DNA of 12,510 bases from Candidatus Taylorbacteria bacterium RIFCSPLOWO2_01_FULL_50_130. GTDB lineage: Bacteria; Patescibacteriota; Minisyncoccia; Phycocordibacterales; UBA10002. The notes beneath the pieces were generated by a model. It did not search any database and had not been told where the DNA came from. It saw only the letters and a program-made list of their open reading frames with translations. The stretch is taken from the NCBI GenBank assembly GCA_001821155.1, contig MHSB01000040.1, forward strand, positions 1 through 12,510, in the 5' to 3' direction. Below are positions 7,582-12,510 of the stretch, one piece after another (positions within the stretch are counted from its first letter, which is position 1; each line of letters begins with the position of its first letter). Both the position numbers and the translations under genes were made by a program.

Positions 7582-8806
7582 TGCCTAGTAATGCCTGCCA
7601 TCTTTCTACTTGCCGCTCTATATGCGATTCTGGCGTGGGAAGGGCTATGAACGTCTCGAAAGCGGCTTCTCCGAGCCTAACGCGGAGCTCTGGCTTATCC
7701 AAAAACTCTTCCATCGCGCGAGCAAGCTCGTCTTCATTTCCAACGGGAATGATAAATCCGTTTTTTTCATTCTGAATCACCTCGCGCGCGAGTCCGACAT
7801 CAGTCATGATGATGGGGAGTTTGTGCGCCGCCGCCTCAAGCACCACTCTCCCCCACCCTTCCGAGTTGGACGTAAAAAGGAACGCGTCCGCCTCCTCGTA
7901 GTACCGCGAGAGGTCTCCCTGGTAGCCCTCAAAGAGAACTTTATCCTCTAAATTCAGACTTGTAACGTCTAACTTTAAATCCTCCAAGAGGGGACCGCCA
8001 CCGACAATTCGCAATCGGATATACGGGACTTTCCCCGCGACTTTGGCAAAGGCGTTTATTTGAAGCGCGATGTTCTTAATCGCAACCAACCGTCCGACAG
8101 TTAAAAAAGTGAACGGGTATGGAACGGTTTTCCGTTTTGACGTCTTTGGCGGCGTTTCTATCTGGGTGTAGACCGGTAATTCGTAGATTCTTGATTCATG
8201 AATCATGAATCTTGATTCAAGAAGTTTCCTAAGTCGGTTGCTGACCACTCGGATTTTTGTGGCGCGTTCCAGCACAAAACGCGCCAGTCTCGCGCGCCCG
8301 CCCTCCATTTTTTCAAATCCGTGTATCTGCACTTCAATTGGCACTAAGAACTTCTCCGAGAGTTTTACGGCTAGAAATCCTAGAAAATACGGGTCTTGAA
8401 CGGTAATGAGGTCGTAAGGTCTTAATTCTCCCTTTGTCAAAGGGAGGGGCTCATTCTCAAGAGCTGAAGGATTTAAAATCCTCCGCCTCGAAGACTTGGC
8501 GCCTCCTTTAAAAAAGGAGGAAGCTTCCGAACGGAGCAACCGCTTCCCCATCCTCCACATCTTAAACAACTGCATCAATTTCAAACCTCCGAATGAATAG
8601 ATGGTAAGATGTGCCGATAACTCCTGCCTTTCATCCCTCACCCCCGGCACGAATACGGTTATTCCCCCATTAAGAAAGGGGGTGCCCGAGTCTGCGAGGG
8701 CGGGGGTTGTATTCCCGACTTTTTCCGCAAGAGCAATAAGCCGCTTTTGCACGGCGGAATCTTTTTCAAGGATTTGAGTATCAAGACTTAGATTGAGGAC
8801 GCGCAT
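7574..8806 (-). CDS. GT4-family glycosyltransferase with three repeat-derived in-frame inserts
   Basis: Glycosyltransferase of 410 residues. It begins MRVLNLSLDTQILEKDSAVQ, the N-terminal strand and loop of a GT4 group. QDPYFLGFLAVKLS (137-150) and VQIHGFE (159-165) belong to the acceptor domain. The donor domain has TFLTVGRLVAIKNIALQINA (233-252), LRIVGGGPLLEDL (265-277) and NSEGWGRVVLEAAAHKLPII (314-333), with an intact E-x7-E pair (Glu316, Glu324). Three segments look foreign: residues about 32-59, 93-129 and 197-208. Each is encoded by hairpin-forming repeat DNA and falls between conserved motifs in the N-terminal half; the donor domain is clean. Without them the protein would be about 330 residues. 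The frame is open throughout, so a functional protein is plausible. The ATG has AGGAG only 1-2 nt upstream, an unusually short spacing. It is transcribed separately from the downstream operon, as a terminator overlaps its stop. Confidence 0.88.
   Translation of the reverse strand: MRVLNLSLDTQILEKDSAVQKRLIALAEKVGNTTPALADSGTPFLNGGITVFVPGVRDERQELSAHLTIYSFGGLKLMQLFKMWRMGKRLLRSEASSFFKGGAKSSRRRILNPSALENEPLPLTKGELRPYDLITVQDPYFLGFLAVKLSEKFLVPIEVQIHGFEKMEGGRARLARFVLERATKIRVVSNRLRKLLESRFMIHESRIYELPVYTQIETPPKTSKRKTVPYPFTFLTVGRLVAIKNIALQINAFAKVAGKVPYIRLRIVGGGPLLEDLKLDVTSLNLEDKVLFEGYQGDLSRYYEEADAFLFTSNSEGWGRVVLEAAAHKLPIIMTDVGLAREVIQNEKNGFIIPVGNEDELARAMEEFLDKPELRVRLGEAAFETFIALPTPESHIERQVERWQALLGRK
8183..8222. 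repeat. GATTCATGAATC palindromic repeat translated inside the glycosyltransferase
   Basis: Overlapping units of ATTCATGA/GATTC give a self-complementary stretch around 8185-8222, including the perfect palindrome GATTCATGAATC. It encodes ESRFMIHESRIY (residues 197-208) between the acceptor-domain segment VVSNRLRKLL and the linker to the donor domain. The in-frame position suggests a tolerated insertion (inference). Confidence 0.6.
8424..8530. repeat. Second hairpin-rich insert within the glycosyltransferase
   Basis: Three short hairpins lie in a row: CTCCCTTTG/CAAAGGGAG (8428-8446), GGATTT/AAATCC (around 8469-8481) and CCTCCTTT/AAAGGAGG (8502-8520). Together they encode residues about 93-129, including SEASSFFKGGAKSS and PLPLTKGELRP. 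These low-complexity residues do not resemble any conserved GT4 segment and sit just before the conserved YDLITVQDPYF. Confidence 0.6.
8634..8713. repeat. First hairpin-rich insert within the glycosyltransferase
   Basis: Nested inverted repeats: ACCCCCG near 8640 with CGGGGGT near 8702, and inside them CCCCC-(spacer)-GGGGG around 8664-8682. They encode residues about 32-59, including NTTPALADSGTPFLNGG. The insert separates the first conserved helix (ALAEKVG) from the next strand (LTIYSFGG), where GT4 proteins normally have only a short loop. Confidence 0.6.
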
Positions 8807-8917
8807 ACTCCTATCATAACCTGCAAATGCAACATAAAAATTTGATCGGGAGTCTCTCGATGCTTGAAGTACCTCTCCTGCACAAATGACTATCTGAATG
8901 CAATTATCTGGGAAGGT

Positions 8918-9124
8918 CGTAAACTCCGCTCGTCCTATCCCTGTGCAGGAGCACAGGGCGTTCGGCGAGCGGAGTTTCCTTTAAGAACCCTCGGTTCTCA
9001 ACGCTCGCTCGCAGACTCGCTCACTGCTCTCCTCCACGGGGAAACTACAGTTTCCCCGACCCCTTTCGCTGACCCGCCATTCATCCCTGCCTAGGAAGGC
9101 AGGGAGTTCTGGCGAGTCATTAAA
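8918..9124. repeat. 207-bp structured repeat, copy 1
   Basis: Aligns without gaps to 11519-11725, with about 8 mismatches in 207 (96% identity by eye). It contains a series of hairpins: AAACTCCGCTCG/CGAGCGGAGTTT enclosing CCCTGTGC/GCACAGGG, then GAACC/GGTTC, GGGAAACT/AGTTTCCC, and a terminal stem in GACCCGCC...GGCGAGTC. The terminal stem is degraded in this copy, where five of the eight differences lie. No coding function is evident. It abuts the 3' end of a decayed gene and supplies its present stop codon. Confidence 0.85.
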
Positions 9125-9472
9125 AGACGTTTGAATTTGTCTGGCTCAATTCTCTCGTCAAATTCATAACCATTAGGACTTACGCAATCGGTGTCATTCC
9201 CGTGAAGCTTGTCCTCGCGAAGGCGGGGAACGGGAATCCAGGGCGTTAAAAAACGGCCAAATACTGGATTCCCGCCGTAGCTTGCCCTCGACCTGATCGG
9301 GGACGGGAATGACAGAAAAGGAAGAAATGCGTAAGTCCTAACCATTTCTTTCGATTTCAGCAACTGTTTCTGGACCCGAGTATCTCTTACCAAATTTTGG
9401 ATCGTCAAAACCCACAACTTCTGAGGATTCACTGATTCTTTCATAAGAGTGAAAGATAAGTATGCTGGAAAC
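9091..9472 (-). pseudogene. Decayed gene interrupted by a MITE-like element
   Basis: Removing the 167-bp element at 9174-9340 and one copy of the duplicated ACCAT joins two open stretches in one frame. The 69-residue remnant contains HSYERISESSEVVGFDDPKF and KRYSGPETVAEIERNG, then across the junction YEFDERIEPDKFKRLL. Codons are strongly G-first (GAA, GTT, GAC, GGT), as in real coding sequence, and the residue order reads smoothly through the join. I do not recognise the family. No start codon is present: the frame opens after a TAA at 9473-9475 and the nearest candidate is an ATA, so the 5' end may be lost or the start mutated. The 3' end runs into the 207-bp repeat and stops there at TAG (9091-9093). 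It lies 21 nt after the upstream glycosyltransferase stop, so it was probably once co-transcribed with that gene. Confidence 0.6.
9174..9340. mobile_element. MITE-like element with 13-bp terminal inverted repeats and 5-bp target duplication
   Basis: The left end TAGGACTTACGCA (9174-9186) is the exact reverse complement of the right end (9328-9340). ACCAT flanks both sides (9169-9173 and 9341-9345), a clear target-site duplication. Inside are further inverted pairs: GTCATTCCCGT (9193-9203) with ACGGGAATGAC (9303-9313), and CGGGAATCCAG (9231-9241) with CTGGATTCCCG (9264-9274). The 167-bp element has no coding capacity, so it must have been moved by a transposase supplied elsewhere (inference). 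A second copy begins at 12417. Confidence 0.85.
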
Positions 9473-9493
9473 TTACCTGCCGTCAATCTTTTT

Positions 9494-10522
9494 CTAATTT
9501 CTTCCTTTAAGTATATCAAAAATCTCATCAGCAATCTTCTCCCAGCTATGCGCAAAGGTAAATGCTTCCACTTTTTTGCGTTGTTCTTCATAATTTTTCT
9601 CATCCGCCAACCACTCTATTTTCTCCGCAATATCATCTACGTCTTCTGGGTCAACCCACACCCCGATATCCTTCAATTTTTCGTATAATCCCGTCTCGCG
9701 AGTCAAGATGAACGGTTTCCCATACTGAATTGCTTCGAGAATCGTGTTGGGCGATATATCGCCGAGCGAGGCGAGAATCACGGTGTAGCTTGACGCCATA
9801 TCCTTCAAAAATTGCTCGCGACTGCTTGTTTCCAATTTCAAAGATACCGGCACACCTTTTTGTTGCAGTCTTGAAAAGGCCTCTTTGACCCGCTGTATAT
9901 TCTTCCACTTTAACTCCCGCGCTCCTCCTACAAACACTTTTTCTATTCTGTTATTCTTGAGAATATTAGAATAGTCCTGTCTCGTAGGAGGGGCATAATA
10001 ATTCTCAACGACAAAACACTTTTCCAGATTTAAGGTATATGGTTGCCTGAAGATATCCCGTTGCCACTTCGTGCTGAAGATAACGGCGTCTGCGCGCCGG
10101 AATAGAAATCTAACAAGACGAAAGATGATGCGCTCTTTTAGGTTGAATTGTGGAATGCGTGTTTGATAAAAGTTGTGAAGGAGTGCCAAATCACCTGTTC
10201 TCTCCACATACCACTCCCACAAAAAATCGCCGCCGGTGCGGATAATGATTCTCTTTCCAAAGAGCTTGCTTGCGAAAAGCGCCGGAATTGCGGCACTGAA
10301 AGTATCGGGAGAAAACACGAATGTAGCGCCGCGAAGCGAAAAAAGCACCCGCAGAAAATAATACAGATGCCGAATGCCGCTTGGGAGTTTCCGCTCAAAC
10401 CGAAAGGCAAGTACCTTCACATTGTGTCCGGCGTTGCGCCACGTTTCCTCCACCCCGCGTGCGTACTCTGCCGGTCCGCCGATGTCCGGCGGGTATATAC
10501 CTGTCGCAATCAATATCCGCAT
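9494..10522 (-). CDS. GT4-family glycosyltransferase
   Basis: Glycosyltransferase of 342 residues. The start MRILIATGIYPPDIGGPAEY carries the glycine-rich acceptor-domain loop typical of GT4 enzymes. RIIIRTGGDFLWEWYVERTG (91-110) is characteristic of a subgroup often found in small-genome bacteria. The donor domain has VFVGGARELKWKNIQRVKEA (196-215) and SLGDISPNTILEAIQYGKPF (252-271), where the first Glu of E-x7-E is Asp255 and the second is Glu263, a conservative variant. No repeat inserts are visible. The ATG at 10522 has no clear ribosome binding site and lies 19 nt after a terminator hairpin. It probably adds a sugar to the same kind of surface glycan as the operon downstream; donor and linkage are unknown. 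Confidence 0.9.
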   Translation of the reverse strand: MRILIATGIYPPDIGGPAEYARGVEETWRNAGHNVKVLAFRFERKLPSGIRHLYYFLRVLFSLRGATFVFSPDTFSAAIPALFASKLFGKRIIIRTGGDFLWEWYVERTGDLALLHNFYQTRIPQFNLKERIIFRLVRFLFRRADAVIFSTKWQRDIFRQPYTLNLEKCFVVENYYAPPTRQDYSNILKNNRIEKVFVGGARELKWKNIQRVKEAFSRLQQKGVPVSLKLETSSREQFLKDMASSYTVILASLGDISPNTILEAIQYGKPFILTRETGLYEKLKDIGVWVDPEDVDDIAEKIEWLADEKNYEEQRKKVEAFTFAHSWEKIADEIFDILKGRN

Positions 10523-10540
10523 AATTCAATAATAACAAAG

Positions 10541-10571
10541 AAAAGGGACCATCTGTTAGGATGGCCCTTTG
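10541..10571 (-). terminator. Rho-independent terminator after proB
   Basis: AAAGGG (10542-10547) plus CCATC (10549-10553) pairs with GATGG (10560-10564) plus CCCTTT (10565-10570): an 11-bp stem, one bulged base and a 6-nt loop. On the minus strand it is followed by a T-rich run (TTTTCTTTGTT). It lies 22 nt after the proB stop and would end that transcript. It leaves only 18 nt before the next ATG, so the downstream glycosyltransferase either depends on readthrough or has its promoter inside or upstream of the hairpin. Confidence 0.75.
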
Positions 10572-10592
10572 TACAATTACTAACCAGCTCCA

Positions 10593-11396
10593 TCATTGCG
10601 ATAGAACGGTGCGATTGGTAATAGTCGTGCCAACGCGCTCTCCGCGCGCGAAGCGGACAATCACGTCTTTTTCACAGACGCCCGCGATGGCCGCGCGCAT
10701 GCCGCGCCGCGAACAGATACTCGCCTGATTTATCTTTGACTGCGGACCGCCGGTCCCCGCTTCTGACGCGCCGTTGTCTTTTGCCCGAAGCCGAAATGTC
10801 TGTCGTCCATCAAGTTCGCGATATAGCCGCGCCCCCGTGATGCCTGGAGTGCCGCTCCATATCCCGCCGGATTCGGTGAGAAAGAGAATAGCGTTCGCGC
10901 CGACGAGACAAGCGACGCGGCGAGCAAGAAAGTCGTTGTCTCCCGTTCCTTTCTCCATCTTTTCGAGTTCCGTCCGTGAGAGCAAGTCGTTCTCGTTCAC
11001 GATGGGTATGACGTACGGAAGCCCGCAGAGTTTTTCCCCGGATTTCTTCAGGTTCTCTCGTTGACCGCGGTGATGCCACGCGCTATGCGTGAGCCAGAAA
11101 GTTGCGATAGCAACGCCCTGCGGAAGAAACGCTTCCTTCCACCGAAAGAGAAGCTCGCTCGTCCCAACGCTTGAGAGTTCTCCCGCATTCAGCGCGCAAG
11201 GGTCTTTTTGAAGTAACGTGAGCCACGTCGCTCCGGAATCTACGGCTCCAGAGCTTACCAATATGACCTCATACCCTTCACGTTTTATCCTCGCAATCTG
11301 GGCCGCGATGTCAAAAAACACCGCGTTGTGCGGGCGTCCGGGGGCGCGAAGCGCTCCGGTGCCGGTTTTGATGACGATACGTTGTCGCTCACTCAT
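10593..11396 (-). CDS. proB: Glutamate 5-kinase-like amino acid kinase, PUA domain absent
   Basis: Amino acid kinase-family protein of 267 residues, best matched to glutamate 5-kinase, which phosphorylates glutamate in the first step of proline synthesis. Motifs: IVIKTGTGAL (7-16, phosphate-binding lysine region), VILVSSGAVDSGA (44-56), PIVNENDLLS (131-140), GTGDNDFLARRVA (150-162), LFLTESGGIWSGTP (171-184), and GTGGPQSKINQASICSRRGM (214-233), the ATP-site loop with Lys221. E. coli ProB is 367 residues with a C-terminal PUA domain; this one stops after the kinase domain, as in other known short forms. KTGTGAL replaces the more usual 'KxGSS' and loses the second Ser. No proA or proC is in the window. 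The ATG at 11396 has no evident Shine-Dalgarno. Alternative: another acetylglutamate-kinase-superfamily enzyme, less likely given the GDND and GTGG pattern. Confidence 0.82.
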   Translation of the reverse strand: MSERQRIVIKTGTGALRAPGRPHNAVFFDIAAQIARIKREGYEVILVSSGAVDSGATWLTLLQKDPCALNAGELSSVGTSELLFRWKEAFLPQGVAIATFWLTHSAWHHRGQRENLKKSGEKLCGLPYVIPIVNENDLLSRTELEKMEKGTGDNDFLARRVACLVGANAILFLTESGGIWSGTPGITGARLYRELDGRQTFRLRAKDNGASEAGTGGPQSKINQASICSRRGMRAAIAGVCEKDVIVRFARGERVGTTITNRTVLSQ

Positions 11397-11435
11397 AATG
11401 ATATGTAGTTGTCAAAGGCCAAACCGCTTACGCGC

Positions 11436-11487
11436 GGCTAGAACCTGTCTGCGAGCGCCACGCACAGGCAGACGTTTTGTTCTAGCC
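11436..11487. repeat. Two-part hairpin upstream of proB
   Basis: GGCTAGAAC (11436-11444) pairs with GTTCTAGCC (11479-11487); inside it GTCTGC (11447-11452) pairs with GCAGAC (11468-11473). The right arm shares bases with the left arm of the larger inverted repeat beginning at 11485, so the two folds compete. Confidence 0.65.
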
Positions 11488-11763
11488 AGCCGTAATTTTC
11501 GGAGTCTCAAGGTTCGACCGTAAACTCCGCTCGTCCTATCCCTGTGCAGGAGCACAGGGCGTTCGGCGAGCGGAGTTTCCTTTAAGAACCCTCGGTTCTC
11601 AACGCTCGCTCGCAGACTCGCTTACTGCTCTCCTCCACGAGGAAACTACAGTTTCCCCGACCCCTTTCGCTGACCCGCCATTCATCCCTGCCTAGAAAGG
11701 CAGGGATGAATGGCGGGTCATTAAATCGGGAAAAAGGTCGAACCCTGGAAAATTACGGCTGGC
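11485..11763. repeat. Long split inverted repeat enclosing the 207-bp repeat
   Basis: GCCAGCCGTAATTTTC (11485-11500) and GGTTCGACC (11511-11519) recur in exact reverse complement as GGTCGAACC (11736-11744) and GAAAATTACGGCTGGC (11748-11763). The 25 paired bases flank copy 2 of the 207-bp repeat. Copy 1 at 8918 lacks these arms, so the arms are either a separate older palindrome that received the repeat or the ends of a composite element. Confidence 0.75.
11519..11725. repeat. 207-bp structured repeat, copy 2
   Basis: Gap-free match to 8918-9124. This copy keeps the complete terminal stem: GACCCGCCATTCATCCCTGCC pairs with its reverse complement ending in GGCGGGTC around 11718, a stem of about 20 bp with a short loop. 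It is therefore closer to the intact form. The stacked stems suggest a folded transcript or a mobile DNA hairpin; I see no open frame shared by both copies that looks coding. Confidence 0.85.
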
Positions 11764-11800
11764 AAAAACAAAACCGCCCCGTGATCGGGGCGGTTTTCTT
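11763..11800 (-). terminator. Strong, symmetric rho-independent terminator
   Basis: AAAACCGCCCCG (11770-11781) pairs perfectly with CGGGGCGGTTTT (11786-11797) around a 4-nt loop. On the minus strand it is followed by GTTTTTG. This fits termination of the coiled-coil gene that ends at 11936. The other strand also has a TTTT-C-TT tail, so it is bidirectional. Confidence 0.9.
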
Positions 11801-11832
11801 AGCGCAAAGTTACGAAGAAACAACCAACCCAA

Positions 11833-11883
11833 TCAAAGGGCGGTTTGCGGCGGCACAACGTTCATGACCTTCTGTTTCTGCAT
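11833..11883 (-). CDS. Possible leader peptide with Pro-Pro, upstream of a terminator
   Basis: A 16-codon frame reads MQKQKVMNVVPPQTAL then TGA. The internal ATG (codon 7) has AGAAGG just before it. The codons for the last residues contain AAACCGCCC (reverse complement of 11838-11846), which is complementary to GGGCGGTTT in the 3' arm of the terminator at 11763-11797. This layout resembles an attenuator leader, but such short frames are common by chance and the next gene (proB) is 436 nt downstream across repeats. Low confidence. Confidence 0.18.
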   Translation of the reverse strand: MQKQKVMNVVPPQTAL

Positions 11884-11935
11884 GTCGATATGCTAACGCA
11901 TAGCAATAATTTTTGCAAGTTGTGTTCCGTGTCTC

Positions 11936-12184
11936 CTACCGCATTCCGACTTTGACTTTAAGCTGTAAAACAGTATCTTCGAGACGCTCGATACGTTGTA
12001 TATGGTCGCGCAAGATAAGATTTTCGATACGGTCTAAGCGTTTATCAACACACTCAAATCCCTTTTTCATTTCGGACTTAACTTCACCGATTTGCCCTTG
12101 CACCCCGCCAATTTGCCCTTGCACCCCATCAAACCACTTGGCAGTCATTCTTGCAAGGTCCTCAATTATCATCTTCTTTGCCAT
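11936..12184 (-). CDS. Small coiled-coil protein of unknown function
   Basis: An 82-residue hydrophilic protein. It begins MAKKMIIEDLARMTAKWFDG, a start resembling many short CPR hypothetical proteins ('M.KK..ie DLA.M...GFdgV'). Then comes a duplicated VQGQIGG/VQGQIGE (21-34), and a heptad-like helix from about 34 to 78 (KSEMKKGFECVDKRLDRIEN, then RIERLEDTVLQLKVKV), predicted to form a coiled coil. No signal peptide or membrane segment is seen. The ATG at 12184 has AGAGGA 3 nt upstream; the open frame extends to 12247 but lacks a comparable site there. A TATACT hexamer lies just upstream on the minus strand but is too close to the ATG to be a convincing -10. The gene is followed by the strong terminator about 140 nt downstream. 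Function is unknown; oligomeric scaffold is a guess. Confidence 0.75.
   Translation of the reverse strand: MAKKMIIEDLARMTAKWFDGVQGQIGGVQGQIGEVKSEMKKGFECVDKRLDRIENLILRDHIQRIERLEDTVLQLKVKVGMR
12089..12130. repeat. 21-nt tandem duplication in the coiled-coil gene
   Basis: TTTGCCCTTGCACCCC occurs at 12091-12106 and again at 12112-12127, a period of exactly 21 nt (seven codons, one heptad). It encodes the repeated VQGQIGG. The near-identity at DNA level suggests a recent in-frame slippage event that lengthens the coiled-coil neck by one heptad. Confidence 0.85.
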
Positions 12185-12210
12185 AGTTCCTCTAGTATAT
12201 CGCATAGAGT

Positions 12211-12416
12211 TTAGGTATACAACCCGTCGCCGGATTTGCCGAACCATTCAAGAACACGCGTCATGCTTGCGGCAATTTCAATATACATACGATATTTCTT
12301 CCATATTCTCCCAGAAAATTGTTGACGAGAAACAAGCCAGTGCATTCTACCGAGCGTTCGGCCAAATGCTTCTATCAGGAACCCTGTTTTAGGAACAGCG
12401 GCGGCGAGCTTTCCTG
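12211..12416 (-). pseudogene. Unidentified 3' gene remnant next to the second MITE-like copy
   Basis: An open minus-strand frame ends at TAA (12211-12213), 26 nt before the coiled-coil gene start. It contains KTGFLIEAFGRTLGRMHWLV, then FSGRIWKKYRMYIEIAASMT and RVLEWFGKSGDGLYT. Upstream it runs without a stop into the MITE-like repeat at 12417, so the present N-terminal part is repeat-encoded. I do not recognise the family. It may be the C-terminal end of a gene disrupted by the element, or only a chance open frame. Confidence 0.3.
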
Positions 12417-12510
12417 TAGAACTTACGCAATCGGCGTCATTCCCGTGAAGCTTGTCCTCGCGAAGGCGGGGAACGGGAATCCAGGGCTCTAAAAACGGCC
12501 ACATACTGGA
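12417..12510. mobile_element. Second copy of the MITE-like element, cut by the window edge
   Basis: Matches 9174-9268 with a few substitutions and a single-base gap near 12492. The terminal repeat reads TAGAACTTACGCA instead of TAGGACTTACGCA. The GTCATTCCCG and CGGGAATCCAG blocks are conserved. The right half, terminal repeat and target duplication lie beyond the window. Confidence 0.8.

Larger units (their letters stand above)
11397..11935. other. Repeat-rich region upstream of proB
   Basis: About 540 nt without a supported protein gene. Going away from proB it contains a hairpin (11436-11487), a perfect split inverted repeat (11485-11763) surrounding copy 2 of the 207-bp repeat, a strong terminator (11763-11800), a possible leader peptide frame (11833-11883), and a hairpin TGCTA/TAGCA near 11890-11905. 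A proB promoter is not obvious in the 40 nt before its ATG. Confidence 0.6.

Noticed and set aside
8634..8713. CRISPR-like or tandem direct repeats in the glycosyltransferase region
   Set aside because: The units are inverted hairpins with differing sequences and no regular spacers, so they are not a CRISPR array.
8864..9094. Plus-strand frame through the 207-bp repeat as a gene
   Set aside because: It consists of the hairpin repeat, has no ribosome binding site, and the frame is not a recognisable protein.
9091..9603. 170-residue minus-strand frame across the MITE-like element
   Set aside because: It is a composite: repeat-encoded residues in the middle and the wrong frame upstream. The frame with coding character is interrupted by the element and is reported as a pseudogene.
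11410..11415. Consensus TTGACA (-35) on the minus strand before proB
   Set aside because: It lies only about 14 nt before the ATG, leaving no room for a -10 and start site.
11505..11525. tRNA T-arm-like GGTTCGACC
   Set aside because: No acceptor, D or anticodon stems can be built around it on either strand; it is one arm of the split inverted repeat.
12211..12504. 97-residue frame starting inside the second MITE-like copy
   Set aside because: The first part (WPFLEPWIPVPRLRED) is only translated repeat; only the downstream part could be a gene remnant.

Overview
The window looks like a chromosomal segment from a small-genome bacterium, most likely the Candidate Phyla Radiation / Patescibacteria (Parcubacteria-like). 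This is inference. It rests on tightly packed, overlapping glycan genes, a short coiled-coil protein of a kind common in that group, and many short hairpin-forming repeats, some of them translated in frame inside genes. TGA is used as an ordinary stop (for example at 47-49 and 5833-5835), so the code appears standard. Every gene I can support is on the minus strand, so transcription runs from high to low coordinates. I see no tRNA, rRNA, CRISPR array or transposase gene.

Region 1 (7212 down to 47) is one compact surface-glycan operon of seven genes with junctions from -11 to +20 nt. In order of transcription: a short nucleotide-sugar dehydrogenase-like protein, a GtrA-type membrane protein, a GT4 glycosyltransferase, a SAM methyltransferase, a glutamine-dependent asparagine synthetase-like amidotransferase, an exostosin-like (GT47) glycosyltransferase and a second GT4 glycosyltransferase. 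Together they could oxidise a sugar nucleotide, help move a lipid-linked sugar, assemble a short glycan, and methylate or amidate it.

Region 2 (7554-10522) holds two more GT4 glycosyltransferases. The first (7574-8806) appears to carry three in-frame inserts made of hairpin-forming repeat DNA and ends in a terminator that overlaps its stop codon. Between the two lies a decayed gene interrupted by a 167-bp MITE-like element with 13-bp terminal inverted repeats and a 5-bp target duplication, next to a 207-bp structured repeat.

Region 3 (10541-12510) has a glutamate 5-kinase (proB-like, no PUA domain), a stack of nested inverted repeats containing a second copy of the 207-bp repeat (about 96% identical), a strong terminator, a short possible Pro-Pro leader peptide, an 82-residue coiled-coil protein, and a gene remnant abutting a second copy of the MITE-like element that runs off the window.

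The most notable feature is how densely small palindromic repeats have colonised the segment, including coding sequence (asnB and the 410-residue glycosyltransferase). No complete new defence or mobile system is visible.
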